Source of the DNA: Eriocheir sinensis
Taxonomy: Eukaryota > Arthropoda > Malacostraca > Decapoda > Varunidae
DNA: 64,000 nt
Direction: 5' to 3'
Assembly: GCF_024679095.1 (NCBI RefSeq)
Contig: NC_066516.1
Coordinates: 24,843,718-24,907,717 of the forward strand
The notes under the pieces are model-generated. The model saw only the letters and a program-made list of their open reading frames with translations, had not been told where the DNA came from and did not search any database. Below are positions 11,601 through 28,490 of this stretch, piece after piece. Position numbers and translations under genes: made by a program. How positions within the stretch are numbered: position 1 is the stretch's first letter; each line of letters begins with the position of its first letter.

Positions 11601-12100
11601 TATTCGCCGTACCTCTTCATACTATACCTCCTCATTTCATCACCCATCTTTCCCTCCTTCCGTTTTCATTTTCTCCTCCTTCACAGCTGCCACTGAAGAA
11701 CCCACTCTCCCATGCTTCTTCTTTATCTCCTCCCACCATAATTCTTTCCTCTTCCTCATTCCTCCACCCTTCGTAGTCTTCCACACGTCGTGCTTAATCT
11801 CATCTCCTTCTTCCCTTCACCCTTTGCCTCACTCTTTACACCTACTTGCTTTCTTTATTCCGTCTCATCTTTCCTAACTCCCTCTCCCTCCTCCCTCCAT
11901 CTCACATAATCTCTCCACACCCTCCATACCCTGGCAACGTTTCCTTCCTCGCTCTCTCTCTCCTATCCCTGTCTCCATCCTCACACCCGCACCCACACCC
12001 TCCTTTCCTTCTCCCACCTCCCTCCTACCACCTCCCCCCAACCTCCAGCTGCCTCTCATTACGGCTGGCTTCCTCCTCCCTCAATACCAGTAGATGAACG
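11601..12100. repeat. Polypyrimidine tract
   Basis: C/T-rich low-complexity sequence with CTCC, TTCC and CACCC words; Pro/Ser/Leu-rich frames are artefacts. Confidence 0.75.
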
Positions 12101-13300
12101 GACAAGGAGGGCTCTTGTGGCCTCTCCAGTGAAGGGGTTTCGTAATTCTCATCTCATACCTGTTGGACGACAATCAGGCAAAGTCAGAGGAGTAATATCA
12201 ATAGACTCTCGCTTTCGAACACGGATGCTGAATGTTGTTGTGAGTAGGTAGCTTGCGGAGGCGAGTAGTGAAATGCAAAGGGACAGCACCGTAGAGTTTA
12301 TTAAGAGTTAATGTTTCCACCAACCTGACTCGAAAGTACTCATGACCAGATCAAACACACTGAACTCTACTCATCATATACGAGGCCCGGTGGACTGATT
12401 TTTATATAACCGTAATATATCCACTTTAAAAGCCTGTGATTATGCATGAGATTCTTATAGATGCATGAAGGCGGTTTGAATACTTAAGTCAGTGGTTCTC
12501 AACTGGTGGTGGAGTGATAATCATGACCTTTCTCTATTATGAAAGTGAGTGATTGGTTTACGTATATATGGAGTAACTGCTGATTGAAAACAAACAATGT
12601 GCATCAGAATCTGTTACATATGCATGGCTCAGCACTGATTCTTAGTGAGTGCTGTCTTTTTTATTTGTATTTGATTATGAGAATGAGTGACCCATATGTC
12701 GTTTTTTTTTCTCTTTCATTCCTTTAGTCCCTCCGTTCATCACTTCCCTCTTCACACAGTCACTCCATCCTTCGTCCCAATCTCCTTCCCTTTCTCCTTT
12801 TCTTCCCTGTCCTTCGTCCTTTCATATCCAAATAAAAGCGCCTCATCACCTTTAATACCATCAGTCAAAAACCCAATAAAGATCATCAGAACTTGTTGGA
12901 GATGCGTGGAAATGGCTTAGTACTTAGTGATGTTCTTAGTTCTTTATAGTTATCAGAATGTGTATTTCCGTGCATAACAAACTGCGATATGATTGATGTC
13001 TCGAAACGAACAGAGAGCCCTAACTGGTACTGGTGATTAACGGGTGGGGGAGGGCGTATAACTAGACAATGGGATATCTTTCTGCTTTCATCAGGTTTTC
13101 ATGAGGTAGGTAGTCAGGTAAATTATGAATAATATATAGAAAAAAAAGTGACCTATTTGTAATTTGTTGTTACTACATATTGCCCTTTCATGTGTAAAGG
13201 TAATTATTGGTCGAGCCAAACTGTTATTATTTACAGATCAGTTGTATTAATCGCCAGTTGGATATTTAATTGGCTCAGGATTAAGTGCTTTGATGTATAT
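12101..13300. other. Unique AT-richer stretch
   Basis: Non-repetitive sequence interrupted by a pyrimidine patch (12700-12830). It contains the hAT-end-like motif listed separately. No gene seen. Confidence 0.4.
12490..12509 (+). mobile_element. hAT-like terminal motif (single end)
   Basis: CAGTGGTTCTCAACTGGTGG resembles the CAGNGGTTCTCAAC start of many hAT-family (Charlie/MER5-type) terminal inverted repeats. I found no matching inverted end downstream, so this may be a solo relic or chance. Confidence 0.3.
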
Positions 13301-13304
13301 TACG

Positions 13305-13307
<3 letters not shown>

Positions 13308-13348
<41 letters not shown>

Positions 13349-13790
13349 ACCACTATTACACCTCACATATACAGATCAACCTACTCTCTTCCCTCTTTTC
13401 TTCTCTCCCTTCCTGTTTTGTCCCTCTATTTTCTCCACTTTCTTTACTCCCTTCCTTCTCTCTCTTTTTTCTTTACCTCCCTTCCTACTTATCTTTCCAT
13501 TGTTAATTCGTTTATTCCCACCACCCTCTCTTCACGCCTTCCCTTCAGTCCCTTTCCCTCTCTCGTCCCTCTCTCTGTATCCACTTTCTCTAATCCATTC
13601 CTGTTCTCATTTGTCCCTCGGTCTTACTCTTTTCTTTACCTCCATTGCTACCTTCTTCCTATTTGGTCTTCCTACTTCTCCTGGCAGTTGTTCAGTGTTT
13701 CTTCCTACTGTTCCTATGTTTAGTTTCTCGTTCCTCCTCAAGCCTTCCCCATACCCCTTGTGCACTTTCTCTTTCTTTCTCCTCGTCCCT
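13308..13790. repeat. AC microsatellite and pyrimidine tract
   Basis: About 20 AC units (13308-13347), then C/T-rich sequence to about 13790. Confidence 0.9.
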
Positions 13791-14044
13791 GTTCTTCGTC
13801 CTCTCATAGACTACGTGCCCGCCGACCCTAAAACGCGCCTCACCAAAATAAATTTCCCGGGTCGAGCTGACAGAGACGAAGTGTAGGAACATTAAATTCT
13901 GGTCGTGCAAAGAGTAATATAGTATGGAGGATATTGCCTGGCGCCGGCTTAACGTCCTCAGCGGTGCCGCACTCCACTGAGAGATGGCGCTGATCACGCA
14001 CTTCCTCCGGGCACCTGGTGTTGTTTTTGTTCTGATGCTGCTGT

Positions 14045-14214
14045 TGATGATGGTGATGGTGGTGGTCATGGTGGTGGTGGTGGTGGTGGGGTTCGTGTGA
14101 ATAATGTTGATAGCGTTGTTACTGTTGTTGTTGTTGGTGGTGGTGTTGGTGGTGTTAGTGGTGTTGGTGTTGGTGGTGCTGTTGTTGTTGGTAGTGGTGT
14201 TGGTATTGTTGTTG

Positions 14215-14246
<32 letters not shown>

Positions 14247-14330
14247 GGTGGTGGTGTCGGTGGTGTTGGTGCTGTTGTCGTTGTGGTGGTGGTGGTGGTA
14301 GTGGGGTCGTGTTGCTGTAGTTTTATATGA
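14045..14330. repeat. GTT/GGT trinucleotide repeat region
   Basis: About 285 bp built of GTT and GGT with few interruptions; all three plus frames give Val/Gly, Leu/Val or Cys/Trp strings. Confidence 0.95.
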
Positions 14331-14474
14331 TTCTGGCGTTGTTGTTGCTATTGTTGTCACAGTTGTTGCTGGTGCCGCTGCAGTTTTTGCTTTTTTAAAT
14401 ATTAACTTTTCGTTGTTACGGACTAGTTCGCGGCAAAGCTTACACAATTTGTTTTACTCTAGATCAATGTATTT

Positions 14475-14750
14475 TCTTCAAAGCTCTTTCCTTCAGCTTT
14501 CCTCTCTCCCCTTCATCTCCTCCTCAGCATCCTCTCCCTTACGATCCGGGTCTACTCCTCTATGATAACCTCTTCCCTTCAGCTGTTATTCCTTCCTTTT
14601 TCCTCCTCTTCCCCACGATCCGCGTCTGCTCCTCTATGATGAACCCTTCCCTTCAGCTTCCCTTTCCTGCCTCCTCCTCATCTTCCTCCGCGTCCACTCC
14701 TCTATGATGAACCTTTCCCTTCAGCTTCCCTTTCCTGACCTCCTCATGCC
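14475..14750. repeat. 68-74-bp minisatellite, three to four copies
   Basis: CTCCTCTATGAT starts at 14555, 14629 and 14697. It is followed by AACC, CCCTTCAGCT and pyrimidines, and preceded by GATCCGNGTCT or CCGCGTCCA. Confidence 0.9.
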
Positions 14751-14759
14751 ACACTTCCT

Positions 14760-15720
14760 TAAGGACGATCTGCCTGAAGACCGCCGTCCTCCTCTCGTCT
14801 GCTCGCGACTAAATGAGATGACATTAAGACCCGTCTCTCAGGGGGGCAGACGAAGGGGATGCTTTAGCGTCACTCCTTAGTACTGTTTCAACAAGCTTGC
14901 ACACATTCACCCTACATGTTTTCTAGACAACACGCTCCTCACCGGGAGACACATATACTACCTTTGACTTGTGTGACTTTAGAGAGGAGTATCTAAACGA
15001 AACCTCTCCAGCAAATATTACAAGCTTTGAGTGGCAGACACAGGGAAGTGACAAGTGACTAAAACAACGTTTATAGAAAGGAACAAAACAAAGTGAATCC
15101 AGCAACAGTACACCTTCTTCGAGAGATTTGTGACTTGAAATCAAATCCGCATCGAAGCGTCTCCGTAAAATCTGATATTTCGCCAATCAAGCAGCATTCC
15201 GGGCCCCGAAAACTTTAGATCGAATGAGAGGCAGGAAAGGTGTTTGCTCTCCCCAGTGACTTCCAAGGCTCGTGAGCACAAGGTCTCGTCGTTTATAGCT
15301 CTGAGGGTTCTAGAGCTCGAGAATTTTCGAAAACAAATGATAATTTTATAATCGTGATATCAATACAGCATACAAGAAGACAAATATTCAAGAGCCTCAG
15401 AGATATGGCTTGACACACCATCTACAATCTCGAAGGTTAAAAATCTCAATGACATTAGAAACTTGTGTGGCAATTACAGCGTCATGAGGGTAGTACAGCC
15501 GACCGTACCTGAGGCAATAACACCAATAAAAAAGATAGACAGAATGGAATACGAAAATGAGGACTCTGTATACAGGAAGGTTTTTGGCAGTTAAGAGAAA
15601 ACAGATCAATAAAAACATCGCTGTTTAAAATACACGTTCATTTTCTTAAGCTTAAGGTAATATAAGGAGGCTATTGGTGCGTGCTGTTTTATTTTTCTCT
15701 TTTATTCCTATTTCTCCACA
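14760..15720. other. Unique sequence, no gene supported
   Basis: Non-repetitive, mixed composition. Short minus-strand frames (87 and 73 codons) show no recognisable domain. Confidence 0.4.
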
Positions 15721-16211
15721 ACATATTTACTTGCGTTCTTCTCTCCCTCCCTTTTCTACAACTCTTATATTCTTTCAATCTCTTTTTCCGCTAATGATAC
15801 GGATTATGAACGCTAAAATTAATCTTCATATATAATTTCTCTAATAAATTTCGTATATTTAATTCTCCAACACAAACACTTCCCTTTTCATCAGATATTT
15901 CATGCAGTCATTTTCTCTATCCTGATTTCCCTAAAACTACAACAAACAAACAAACCTTCAGTTATTTACTCCGTCCTCATCTCTTTTCCAAACTATCCAC
16001 CTGTTCTACCCTTCTCTCTTTCCCTCGCGTCCTCTGCCCTCCCCTTTCCTTACATCCCCTCGTCTCCTCTCAGACACTTCTTATTTTCCAACTTCTTCCG
16101 AAAGGTTCAAAGTAGATTTTTACTTTTTCCATAAAACTTTCTCAAAGCGCCCCTTTAGTTGCTTGTCTCAAACCCCTCCTGTGTACCTGCCTCCTCCCCT
16201 GGTCCTCTGCC

Positions 16212-16491
16212 TCAATCTCACTTCCCAGCCACTTGCCCCCCACTCCTACCTGGCCCCCACCCCTACCAAGCCACCTGCCACCCCCCCCACTCCTACCCAG
16301 CGACCTGGCCCCCACCCCTACCAAGCCACCTGCCATCCCCCCCACACCTACCCATCGACCTGCGCCCCACCCCTACCAAACCCCCTGCCCTTTCCCCTAC
16401 TCCTACAAAGCGACCTGCCCCTCATCCCCACCGAGTCACCTGCCCTCCCCCCTACTCCTACCCGGCGACCTATTTCAATCTCACTTCCCAG
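16212..16491. repeat. 55-bp C-rich tandem array bracketed by a 17-bp direct repeat
   Basis: CCCTACCAAGCCACCTGCCA or a near variant starts at 16261, 16316, 16371 and 16426, exactly 55 bp apart. Each unit is two related halves (CCAAGCCACCTGCC and CCAGCGACCTGG types). TCAATCTCACTTCCCAG stands at both edges (16212-16228 and 16475-16491). Pro/Thr-rich frames run through in all three phases, so it is not coding. Confidence 0.93.
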
Positions 16492-17041
16492 GTCCATGTC
16501 CCCGTCTCTCTCGGTGTCAGGTCAACCCTGTCTGGCCCAGCAATAAGCCTAAAAACTATAACAATAGCTATTTTTTTTCAAGTTTAACCCATATTCAGCC
16601 TCCTTTGTTCTTCTTGTATCTTAGTGAAAAAATGATGTGAAATATTAAGACCGGCTACGGCAGGCATCCACGACACCCTCAGGCCCTACGTTGGTTTGTT
16701 CTTCCACGAAATATGAATGCGTCCCCGGTGGTGGCAAGGGTTTGAGCTGTTCCCGGGGGGCTGTTGACGGTGAGAGGGAGGGGTGGGGCTTGCGGTGGGG
16801 ATGAGATGGAGGAGGGAAGGTGGGGCTGCTGGTGATGAGATGAGGGGGGAACGGGGGGGCTTGCGGTGCGTCCTCGTCGAATGTGATAGGGTTCGACGAG
16901 ACTTCCGCGTGAGACAATCAGCTCAATCAGACAACTCCAAGACAAGGGCTCAAACTTTGCCCCGAAATTGGCCTGAAAGTCAACTGAAGAGTTTGGGTGG
17001 AACCACTGAGGCTTTTGTCCTATCCGAACCTTTCTCGACAG

Positions 17042-17460
<419 letters not shown>

Positions 17461-17499
17461 TCCCGTCTTGCCTAACCCGCTCTTCTTTACTCTCATCTC

Positions 17500-18145
17500 T
17501 GCTCCCATCCTACCCTATTCTTTCCTTTATCTTTGCCTAACCTTTCCTGTCCTATTCTATCTTATCTTATCTCTTATTCTACTTCGCTCGTACACCTCCT
17601 GCATACCTGATCTGTGCTTTTCCTATCCTCACCCCTACTCTTCCTATCCTTTTTTTCTTATCCTCCCTGTTATCCTCTTCCTCTTCTTCTACCTCGCTCG
17701 TACACCTCCTGTCATACCTGATCTGTGCTTTTCCTATTCTCACCCCTGCTCTTCCTATCCTCTTTTCTTATCCCCCCTGTTATCCTCTTCCTCTTCTTCT
17801 ACCTCGTCCGTACCCTTCTTGTATTGCCTCATCCTTGCTCTCCCTATCCTCATCCCTGCTCCTCGACCCTATTCCTCTTATTCTACCTCGCCCGTACTCT
17901 TCCTCTCTTGCCTTTTATATTCCTCACCCCTGCTCCTCCTATCCTACTTTGAGCCTTTTTCTCTCACTCTGCCTCGCCCGTACTCATCCTCTCTTGCCTG
18001 CTCCGTGCTTTTCCTATTCTCACCTCTTCTTCTGCTGTACTATCTGGATCCTGCTCATCTTATTCTGAATTGCTCTTGTTCTTGCTATCCTACCTTGACC
18101 CTGTTTTCCTTATCCTCCCTCGTCCGTGTTTTTGCTATCCTGCGA
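17500..18145. repeat. Pyrimidine minisatellite, 110-bp units shrinking to 84-86 bp
   Basis: The CTCGCTCGTAC/CTCGCCCGTAC anchor starts near 17583, 17693, 17803, 17887 and 17973 (spacing 110, 110, 84, 86). TTTTCCTATTCTCACCCCTG and TTATCCTCTTCCTCTTCTTC recur between anchors. A 328-codon frame across it is repeat-derived. Confidence 0.9.
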
Positions 18146-18308
18146 ACATTCGGAAATAGTTCCGACTTGTGTAAAACAGGTGGCATGCGACAATATAACA
18201 AGAAAAAAACCGATTTGAGTATTAAGAAAAAATCGCAGAATACGTATTTATATGAATCGAACTTTATCACCCATATATTCTGTGCACGAAAAAGAGGTAA
18301 CAAGCAAA

Positions 18309-18352
18309 AGCACCAGCAGCAGCATTAGCAGCAGCAGGAGCAGCAGCACAAC
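18309..18352. repeat. CAG trinucleotide repeat, imperfect
   Basis: CACCAGCAGCAGCATTAGCA then GCAGCAGGAGCAGCAGC; about 13 imperfect units. Confidence 0.9.
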
Positions 18353-18836
18353 AGGGGCGCACTCCCACCCTTCGTCGCGGCGTTAACGAGGTCTCGGTGA
18401 TGGACGTGGGGGAAGGCCGCTCTGCGAGGCGCCCGGGAACTACTTCGTTTCATCTTTGAGAATTTTAGGAACATAGCACAAGAAAACGAGGACTTTCCGG
18501 CGGTAAATCGTAACTTCGGTCGTAATCCAGCAAGCGGCCATCAGAGAGGAGTTGGAGGCGGCGGGAGGAGGTGAGGGAAGGGTGAGGGCGAGGGTGAGGG
18601 GTGGTGGAAGACACATCCCCTTTGCTAGTGCCCTCTGTCCTGTTTGTGTGTGTGTGGGGGGAGGGAAGGGGAGAGTAAAATATAAAAGCCGCTCCTCTGT
18701 CATGTAGCTACGCGGATAGTTTAACATGTCTAGGAAATTTTTAAGCATTTAGTAATAACATAACATCCGTCTCTCTGTCTGTATGTCTGTCTCGTCTTTT
18801 TACCCGTATATTTGTTCGTTTGTGCTTGTCTGCCTG

Positions 18837-18837
<1 letters not shown>

Positions 18838-18872
<35 letters not shown>
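18838..18872. repeat. CT microsatellite
   Basis: About 17 CT units. Confidence 0.97.
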
Positions 18873-18874
<2 letters not shown>

Positions 18875-20074
18875 CTGTAAATTCTAACTTTCCTCCACTA
18901 CGCAGAATCAACCACAAACTTATCCCACTCACCCAACAAACTCATCCCACTTGAACGCCTCATATTCCACTTTAAATCCCCACCACACACATCCTGCACT
19001 TCCCTGGACCCTTTCTATCCCCTTTCTGCCGCCTCCGTCCTCCTCCCTTCCCCCGACCAGGCAGTACCGCACCCTGGAGAATGCTCAATCCATGGCCGGC
19101 AGAGGGTCAGAGGTGAAACAGGAGGGTAGGCAGGCAGGCGACGTCCCTCCCCTTCCCTCGCTAGTAATTAAGAAAGCTTCCAGCTCCGAGGACCATTCCA
19201 GGGTAACGAGGCGAGACTCTCCCGGGGTGAGGCTCAAGAGGGAGCTCCTACAATCAGGCGGCATCGTCAAGTAATTGCTTAAGGGATTAGCCACACTCAC
19301 ACGTGCCACTCGTCGGGCCATCTGCATGTGCTCCAAACACGGGAGGCTTTGAAGGGAGCGCTTAACCAGGCTGTGAAGCGTGTCTGGCTGAGCAAAGGGT
19401 GTGAGGTGGAATAGCGAGGGAAAATGGCGTGGGAAGTCTGAAGGGGATGTTAAGGGTGGCAGGGTGAGCAAGGAATATTGGTGAATGTTTGGTTGTGGTG
19501 GTAGTGGTGGTGGTGGGCACAGGAACGAGGTCAGTGAGGTGCAAGAGGCATAGAAAGGGTGGGACAAGAGCATGCCGGCTGCTTTGCGATATACATAAAT
19601 TTTCGTTCTGTCTGACACTGACTTTGAAGATAAGAGACGACAGGGATGAATGATAGAGGAAGAGAGCGCTGAGGGAGAAATAGATGAGAAAACTGCTTGA
19701 AAATACTAACCTTTTCCTGGCATACGGTGTAATGGGCTAAAGTCTGAATAAGGGGGAGATTGTTATAATACTAGTTAAAATTTGCAGAAGCTCGAAAATT
19801 TTGTTACAGCGATACCGACACGAAAAATGAGGCTGCCGTACAACTTCTACTACTGAAAAAATAAGTGCTTTCATCATCAACAGTGGACATAAAAAGGATA
19901 ATAATCGGAGATGAAGTTAAGAATATCCAAAATTGTCCTTGAATTGCCGTCAACTGTGCAGACAGAAATCTATATCTTGAACTTGTCTTGAGGTTTTGGT
20001 ATGAAGGAAAAAATACAAAAAAGAACAACGGCTTAAATATGTAAATTCAGGCCTCAATTGAAGGATAAAAAGTT

Positions 20075-20075
<1 letters not shown>
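18873..20075. other. Unique sequence, no gene supported
   Basis: Mixed composition; 19020-19280 is GC-richer with a 107-codon plus frame and 19085-19618 has a 177-codon minus frame. Both are of ordinary composition but unrecognised, and they overlap each other. Confidence 0.3.

Positions 20076-20132
<57 letters not shown>
20076..20132. repeat. GA microsatellite
   Basis: About 28 GA units. Confidence 0.97.
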
Positions 20133-20134
<2 letters not shown>

Positions 20135-20404
20135 CTGTTTAGCGGAACTGGAATGAGGTAATGAGGAGCACGTATCTATTTTCCTCATGAAGTCCCAAGC
20201 AAAAGTGGGAGTAAGGAGAACGCAGATGAGGATGGGGATGATGATGATGCTGTGGAGGAAGAGGAAGTTAAATGAGAGGAGTAAGGAGAGAACGAGGTTG
20301 GAAAGTGTTTGCAGGAAAAAAGAAAAAAAGAAAAGTAGGAGGAATGGAACTAAATGATGATACGAAGGAAGAGATGGAGATGGATTTGGGAGAATAAAAG
20401 AGAA

Positions 20405-20930
20405 ATTAGGAGGAGGATTACAGGGACGAGTTTGAGCAAGAGGCGGAGGAGGAAAAGGAAGATGCTGGAGAGAAGGAGCAAGAGTGGGGGAAAAGAGGGA
20501 ACAGGAAGAGTGTTAAGGAGTCGTAGGAGGTAAAAAAGTAATCAAAGTAAGAAAAGAAATATGCTAAGGAGAAGGAACAAGAGTGGAAGAAAGAGAAGGG
20601 AGAGGAGACCGTGAAGGAGTCACACCCGTAGGAGTTAGAGAAGAAGGCAAAGGAGGAAAAAGAAGATGCTAGGGAGGAGGAGCAAGAGAAGGAAGAGTCG
20701 GTGCCGTAGGAATTGGAGAAGGAAGAAAAGGAGAAAAAGGAAGATGCTGGAGAGAAGATGCAAAAGTGAGATAAAGAGGAGGAACAGGCGAAGAGGGGGT
20801 AGGAGTCGGTGCCGTACGAGGTAGAGGAGGAGGCAACGGAGGAAAAAGATAGATGCTGGAGGGAAAGCAGAAAAGAAGAGAAGGAAGAGAAGGAGGTGTA
20901 GGAGTCGGTGCCGCAGGAGTTGGAGGAGGT
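20405..20930. repeat. Purine minisatellite, 78-108-bp units, five copies
   Basis: The anchor GAGTCGGTGCCG (or GAGTCACACCCG, GAGTCGTAGG) starts at 20518, 20617, 20695, 20803 and 20902. GAAGATGCTGGAGAGAAG words lie between anchors. The Ser/Phe-rich 189-codon minus frame over it is a repeat translation. Confidence 0.88.
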
Positions 20931-21040
20931 GGCAGAAGAGGCAGAGAGGTGGAGGACCAGGCGGAGAAGGGGTGTGCCCGAGGCCAAACGGGGACTAATA
21001 GCAACATTTATTCTGGAAATGGCAAGAATTACGGCGCTAA

Positions 21041-21060
21041 GGGGGGCGGGGCGGGGCGGG
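21041..21060 (+). other. Predicted G-quadruplex / GC-box cluster
   Basis: Four G-runs (6, 4, 4 and 3 G) separated by single C residues. The single-base loops favour a stable quadruplex; the same sequence is a string of Sp1/KLF-type GC boxes. Confidence 0.6.
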
Positions 21061-21304
21061 ACGAAAGAAAGTGCCGAGGGAGGGACGAGAGAGGGAGGGG
21101 CAAGGGGGAAAGGAGGCGAAATATTACCCTTTGTCTTGTAACGTACCCAATTTTTCCTTCGTTAAAGAGCTGCGCAGTGCGATGATTCGTTGCCTGGGAT
21201 GTGATGAGGGGGAATTTTCTCCTGGCCTAAAACGAACTGGGCAAACTTTTCCTTACAAACCTTAGAGGCTCACACACATTAGGGGAGTGAAGTGGTAAAG
21301 GAGA

Positions 21305-21366
21305 AGGAGGGAGGGAGGGAGAGAGGGAAGGAGTGGGGGGGCAGAGAGAGAGAGAGAGAGAGAGAG
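21305..21366. repeat. GGGA tract and GA microsatellite
   Basis: GGGAGGGAGGGAGAG words then about 12 GA units (21343-21366). Confidence 0.9.
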
Positions 21367-21439
21367 TAAAGCGTTATTGAAGAACATTAAACAAACAGAA
21401 AATAAAGGAAATATATTAGGGAGGTGGTTGGCGGTAAGC

Positions 21440-21520
21440 AATGGTAAGGCAAGGTAAAGTAAGGTAAGGTAAGGTTAAGTATTGTAAATAAGGTAGAGTA
21501 AGGTAGGGTAAGGTGTGGGG
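21440..21520. repeat. Degenerate AAGGT pentamer repeat
   Basis: GTAAGGTAAGGTAAGGTTAAG, then GTAGAGTAAGGTAGGGTAAGG. The same pentamer dominates 37.8-38.9 kb. A shorter patch is at 21945-21975. Confidence 0.85.
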
Positions 21521-22129
21521 TGGGGGAGGCTGGTTCTCTGTAATACTTGGATACCTGGTGTGGAGACAAGGGTGTAATGTATATAAGATCACACACGTTT
21601 TATGTCCCAGTGAAAGAGAGAGAAAGAAAGAAAAGAAACTGAAGTGACTTAAGGCTTCCGCTAGGCCATACATACGCACGTCACTTAGTGTAAGGCTCTT
21701 TTTGTTATCTCCGTAACGGTTAGGGTAACTCCGGCCTGACGAGTGAGGTAACAGTCCGAGCCTAAACACGCACCACCTAAACGTATCCTAAAAACCTGAA
21801 ACAAGGGGAGGTAAAAAAAAGTGAAAGAAAGATAAGACGATGAAGGTCCATGTAAACGCTTAGTTCCTTGTGTTTATATGAGGGACCTTTGGAGAAAATT
21901 ACGTCACTGAGGGAGGGGACAGAGAGAGGTAACAGAAGCGAGAGGAAGGTAAGGTAGGGTGAGGTGAGGTGAGATAACTTGAAGGTGAGCGTCAGCGCTT
22001 CGACATCATAACGCCGGGCTTCTCAACTGTCAACAATATACACAGTTACTTGGTATCTCTAGAGGACACCCCGACACATAGCGAGGGGCTGAATGAAGGG
22101 AAAGGGTGAGGTGAACGCTAACATGACAG

Positions 22130-22980
22130 AAACGATGGATGCGGGAAAGTTCAGACGGGTTGATGGCAGGAGGAGGTGGTGATGGAGGAGCACGGCGGTG
22201 AGGGGAAAGAGGAAGAGGAGGAGGAGAGGAAAGAAGAGGAGGAGGCAGGGAGTGGTCGTGCTGATGAAGGATAAATAAGTTAAAGTAAGGTGATCCAAAG
22301 AAGGGATAACAGGGGAGACTTGGGTATGCAGGAAAATAAGTATATTATTTCTTTACAAGACAAAATTAAGGAGGTCGATTCTTTCACAACTTCAGAGAAA
22401 ACTATCCGGGAAGATGGAGGAGGAGGGCGTTGTAATCGGTGGGGGATGAGGCGTGAGGAGGGAGAGTAGAGGGGGATAGGAAGGAAATGGGGTAGGAGGA
22501 GGAATGAGACGAGTGTAATAGGTGCAAGAGAGGAGGGGAGATAACAAATTTGGGAGGAATGTGGTAAAGAATGAGGAGAAATTACATGCATAAGAGTTCA
22601 AGGGGCGAGGATTTAACATAGCGTAAAGGGGGGAAAGGGGAAAGAATGGGAGTTAATGGGAAGTGAGGAGGAGCGAGAGTTGAAGGGGGCGAAAAGCAGG
22701 ACTCCAGGAGGTAAAGGAAGCAAGGGAGAGGGTAAAGGGGAATGGGGGAAACGAGGGGAAAGGAAGGGAAATAAGGGAGAGGTTGGAGAGGGAACGCGGG
22801 GATTAGGGAGGTATATAAGGGAGGAGTGGGAGTAAGGGGGAGTGAGGAGAGAAGGGAGGGAAAGCAGGGAGGTGTGGGAGTAATAAGGAGGGATGAGTGG
22901 AGAAGGGAAGGAGATAAGAGGGGAGTGGTAGGCGGGAGGATCTAGTATGTGAAAGAGACGGGAGCCGCAACCCTTCTTTA
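22130..22980. repeat. G-rich polypurine domain
   Basis: Continuous A/G-rich sequence (GGGAGG, GGAGGA, AAGGGG) with weak, irregular periodicity; no gene. Confidence 0.8.
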
Positions 22981-23262
22981 ACCATGTACTTTAGCAGCAG
23001 CGTTCACCGTACATGATTTTTATTAATTTTCTGTTATGTAGCTTTTTTTTTATCACCTGTACAAGGATAATAATTAGGTGGAAATTCGACCTTTATTCCG
23101 TTGAAATCGAGTCAGCGCATCCATCGTAAAAATATATTCACAGGCGGCTGCGGCGGACCAGGGCAGATTAACAAACCTCATTCAAGCCAGAGGGGAAATA
23201 AAGTGAATTTGAAATATACATTTGTACTCCTGGCACCGAACTCAAACTCCAGTAAAAAAGCG

Positions 23263-24900
<1,638 letters not shown>

Positions 24901-24903
24901 GAT

Positions 24904-24906
<3 letters not shown>

Positions 24907-24978
<72 letters not shown>

Positions 24979-25035
24979 TACATACACACATACATGCACA
25001 CACATACATACCCCCCCCTACACACACACACTTAT
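24907..25035. repeat. CA microsatellite with CATA and C-run tail
   Basis: About 35 CA units (24907-24976), then mixed ACAT/ACAC repeats and a run of C to about 25030. Confidence 0.95.
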
Positions 25036-25039
25036 GCTT

Positions 25040-27916
<2,877 letters not shown>

Positions 27917-28004
27917 ATTTATATATATATATATATATTTTTTTTTCTACTTTTTCTTGCTGTTATTATTGTCAGTATTATTATCATTATTATTATTATT
28001 ATTG

Positions 28005-28083
<79 letters not shown>

Positions 28084-28195
28084 CATTACTTGTAGTAGTA
28101 GTAGTAACAACATCATATCTATCATTCCTCCTACTGCTACTATTACTACTACTACAATCACTACTACTACTACTACTACTACTACTACAGCTAAC
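27917..28195. repeat. AT, ATT and ACT repeat complex
   Basis: TA run (27917-27938), ATT/TTA repeat of about 130 bp (27962-28092), GTA run, then ACT/CTA repeats to 28190. Confidence 0.95.
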
Positions 28196-28309
28196 ACCAG
28201 AACTTGCAACAACAACAATAAAAACCACTCCAGATGCACAACTGAATCATCACGACCAACATAACATTGCTCCAGACCCTCGCCTTAGTCTCGTCTGGCC
28301 TTGAGGAGA

Positions 28310-28387
28310 AGAAGGAGGAGGAGGAGGAGGAGAGGTTAGGCGGCAAGGAAGGGGAGGCGAGGGGAAGGGAGGGGACACATACACACA

Positions 28388-28436
<49 letters not shown>

Positions 28437-28490
28437 CCCCTTCCACCACCTCCACCACCACCACCTCCACCACTACACCTACCACCCAAG
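28310..28490. repeat. GGA, CA and CCA repeats
   Basis: GGA run (28313-28333), a GGGGA patch, CA run (about 28376-28435) and CCA/CACCT repeats (28440-28485). Confidence 0.93.
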
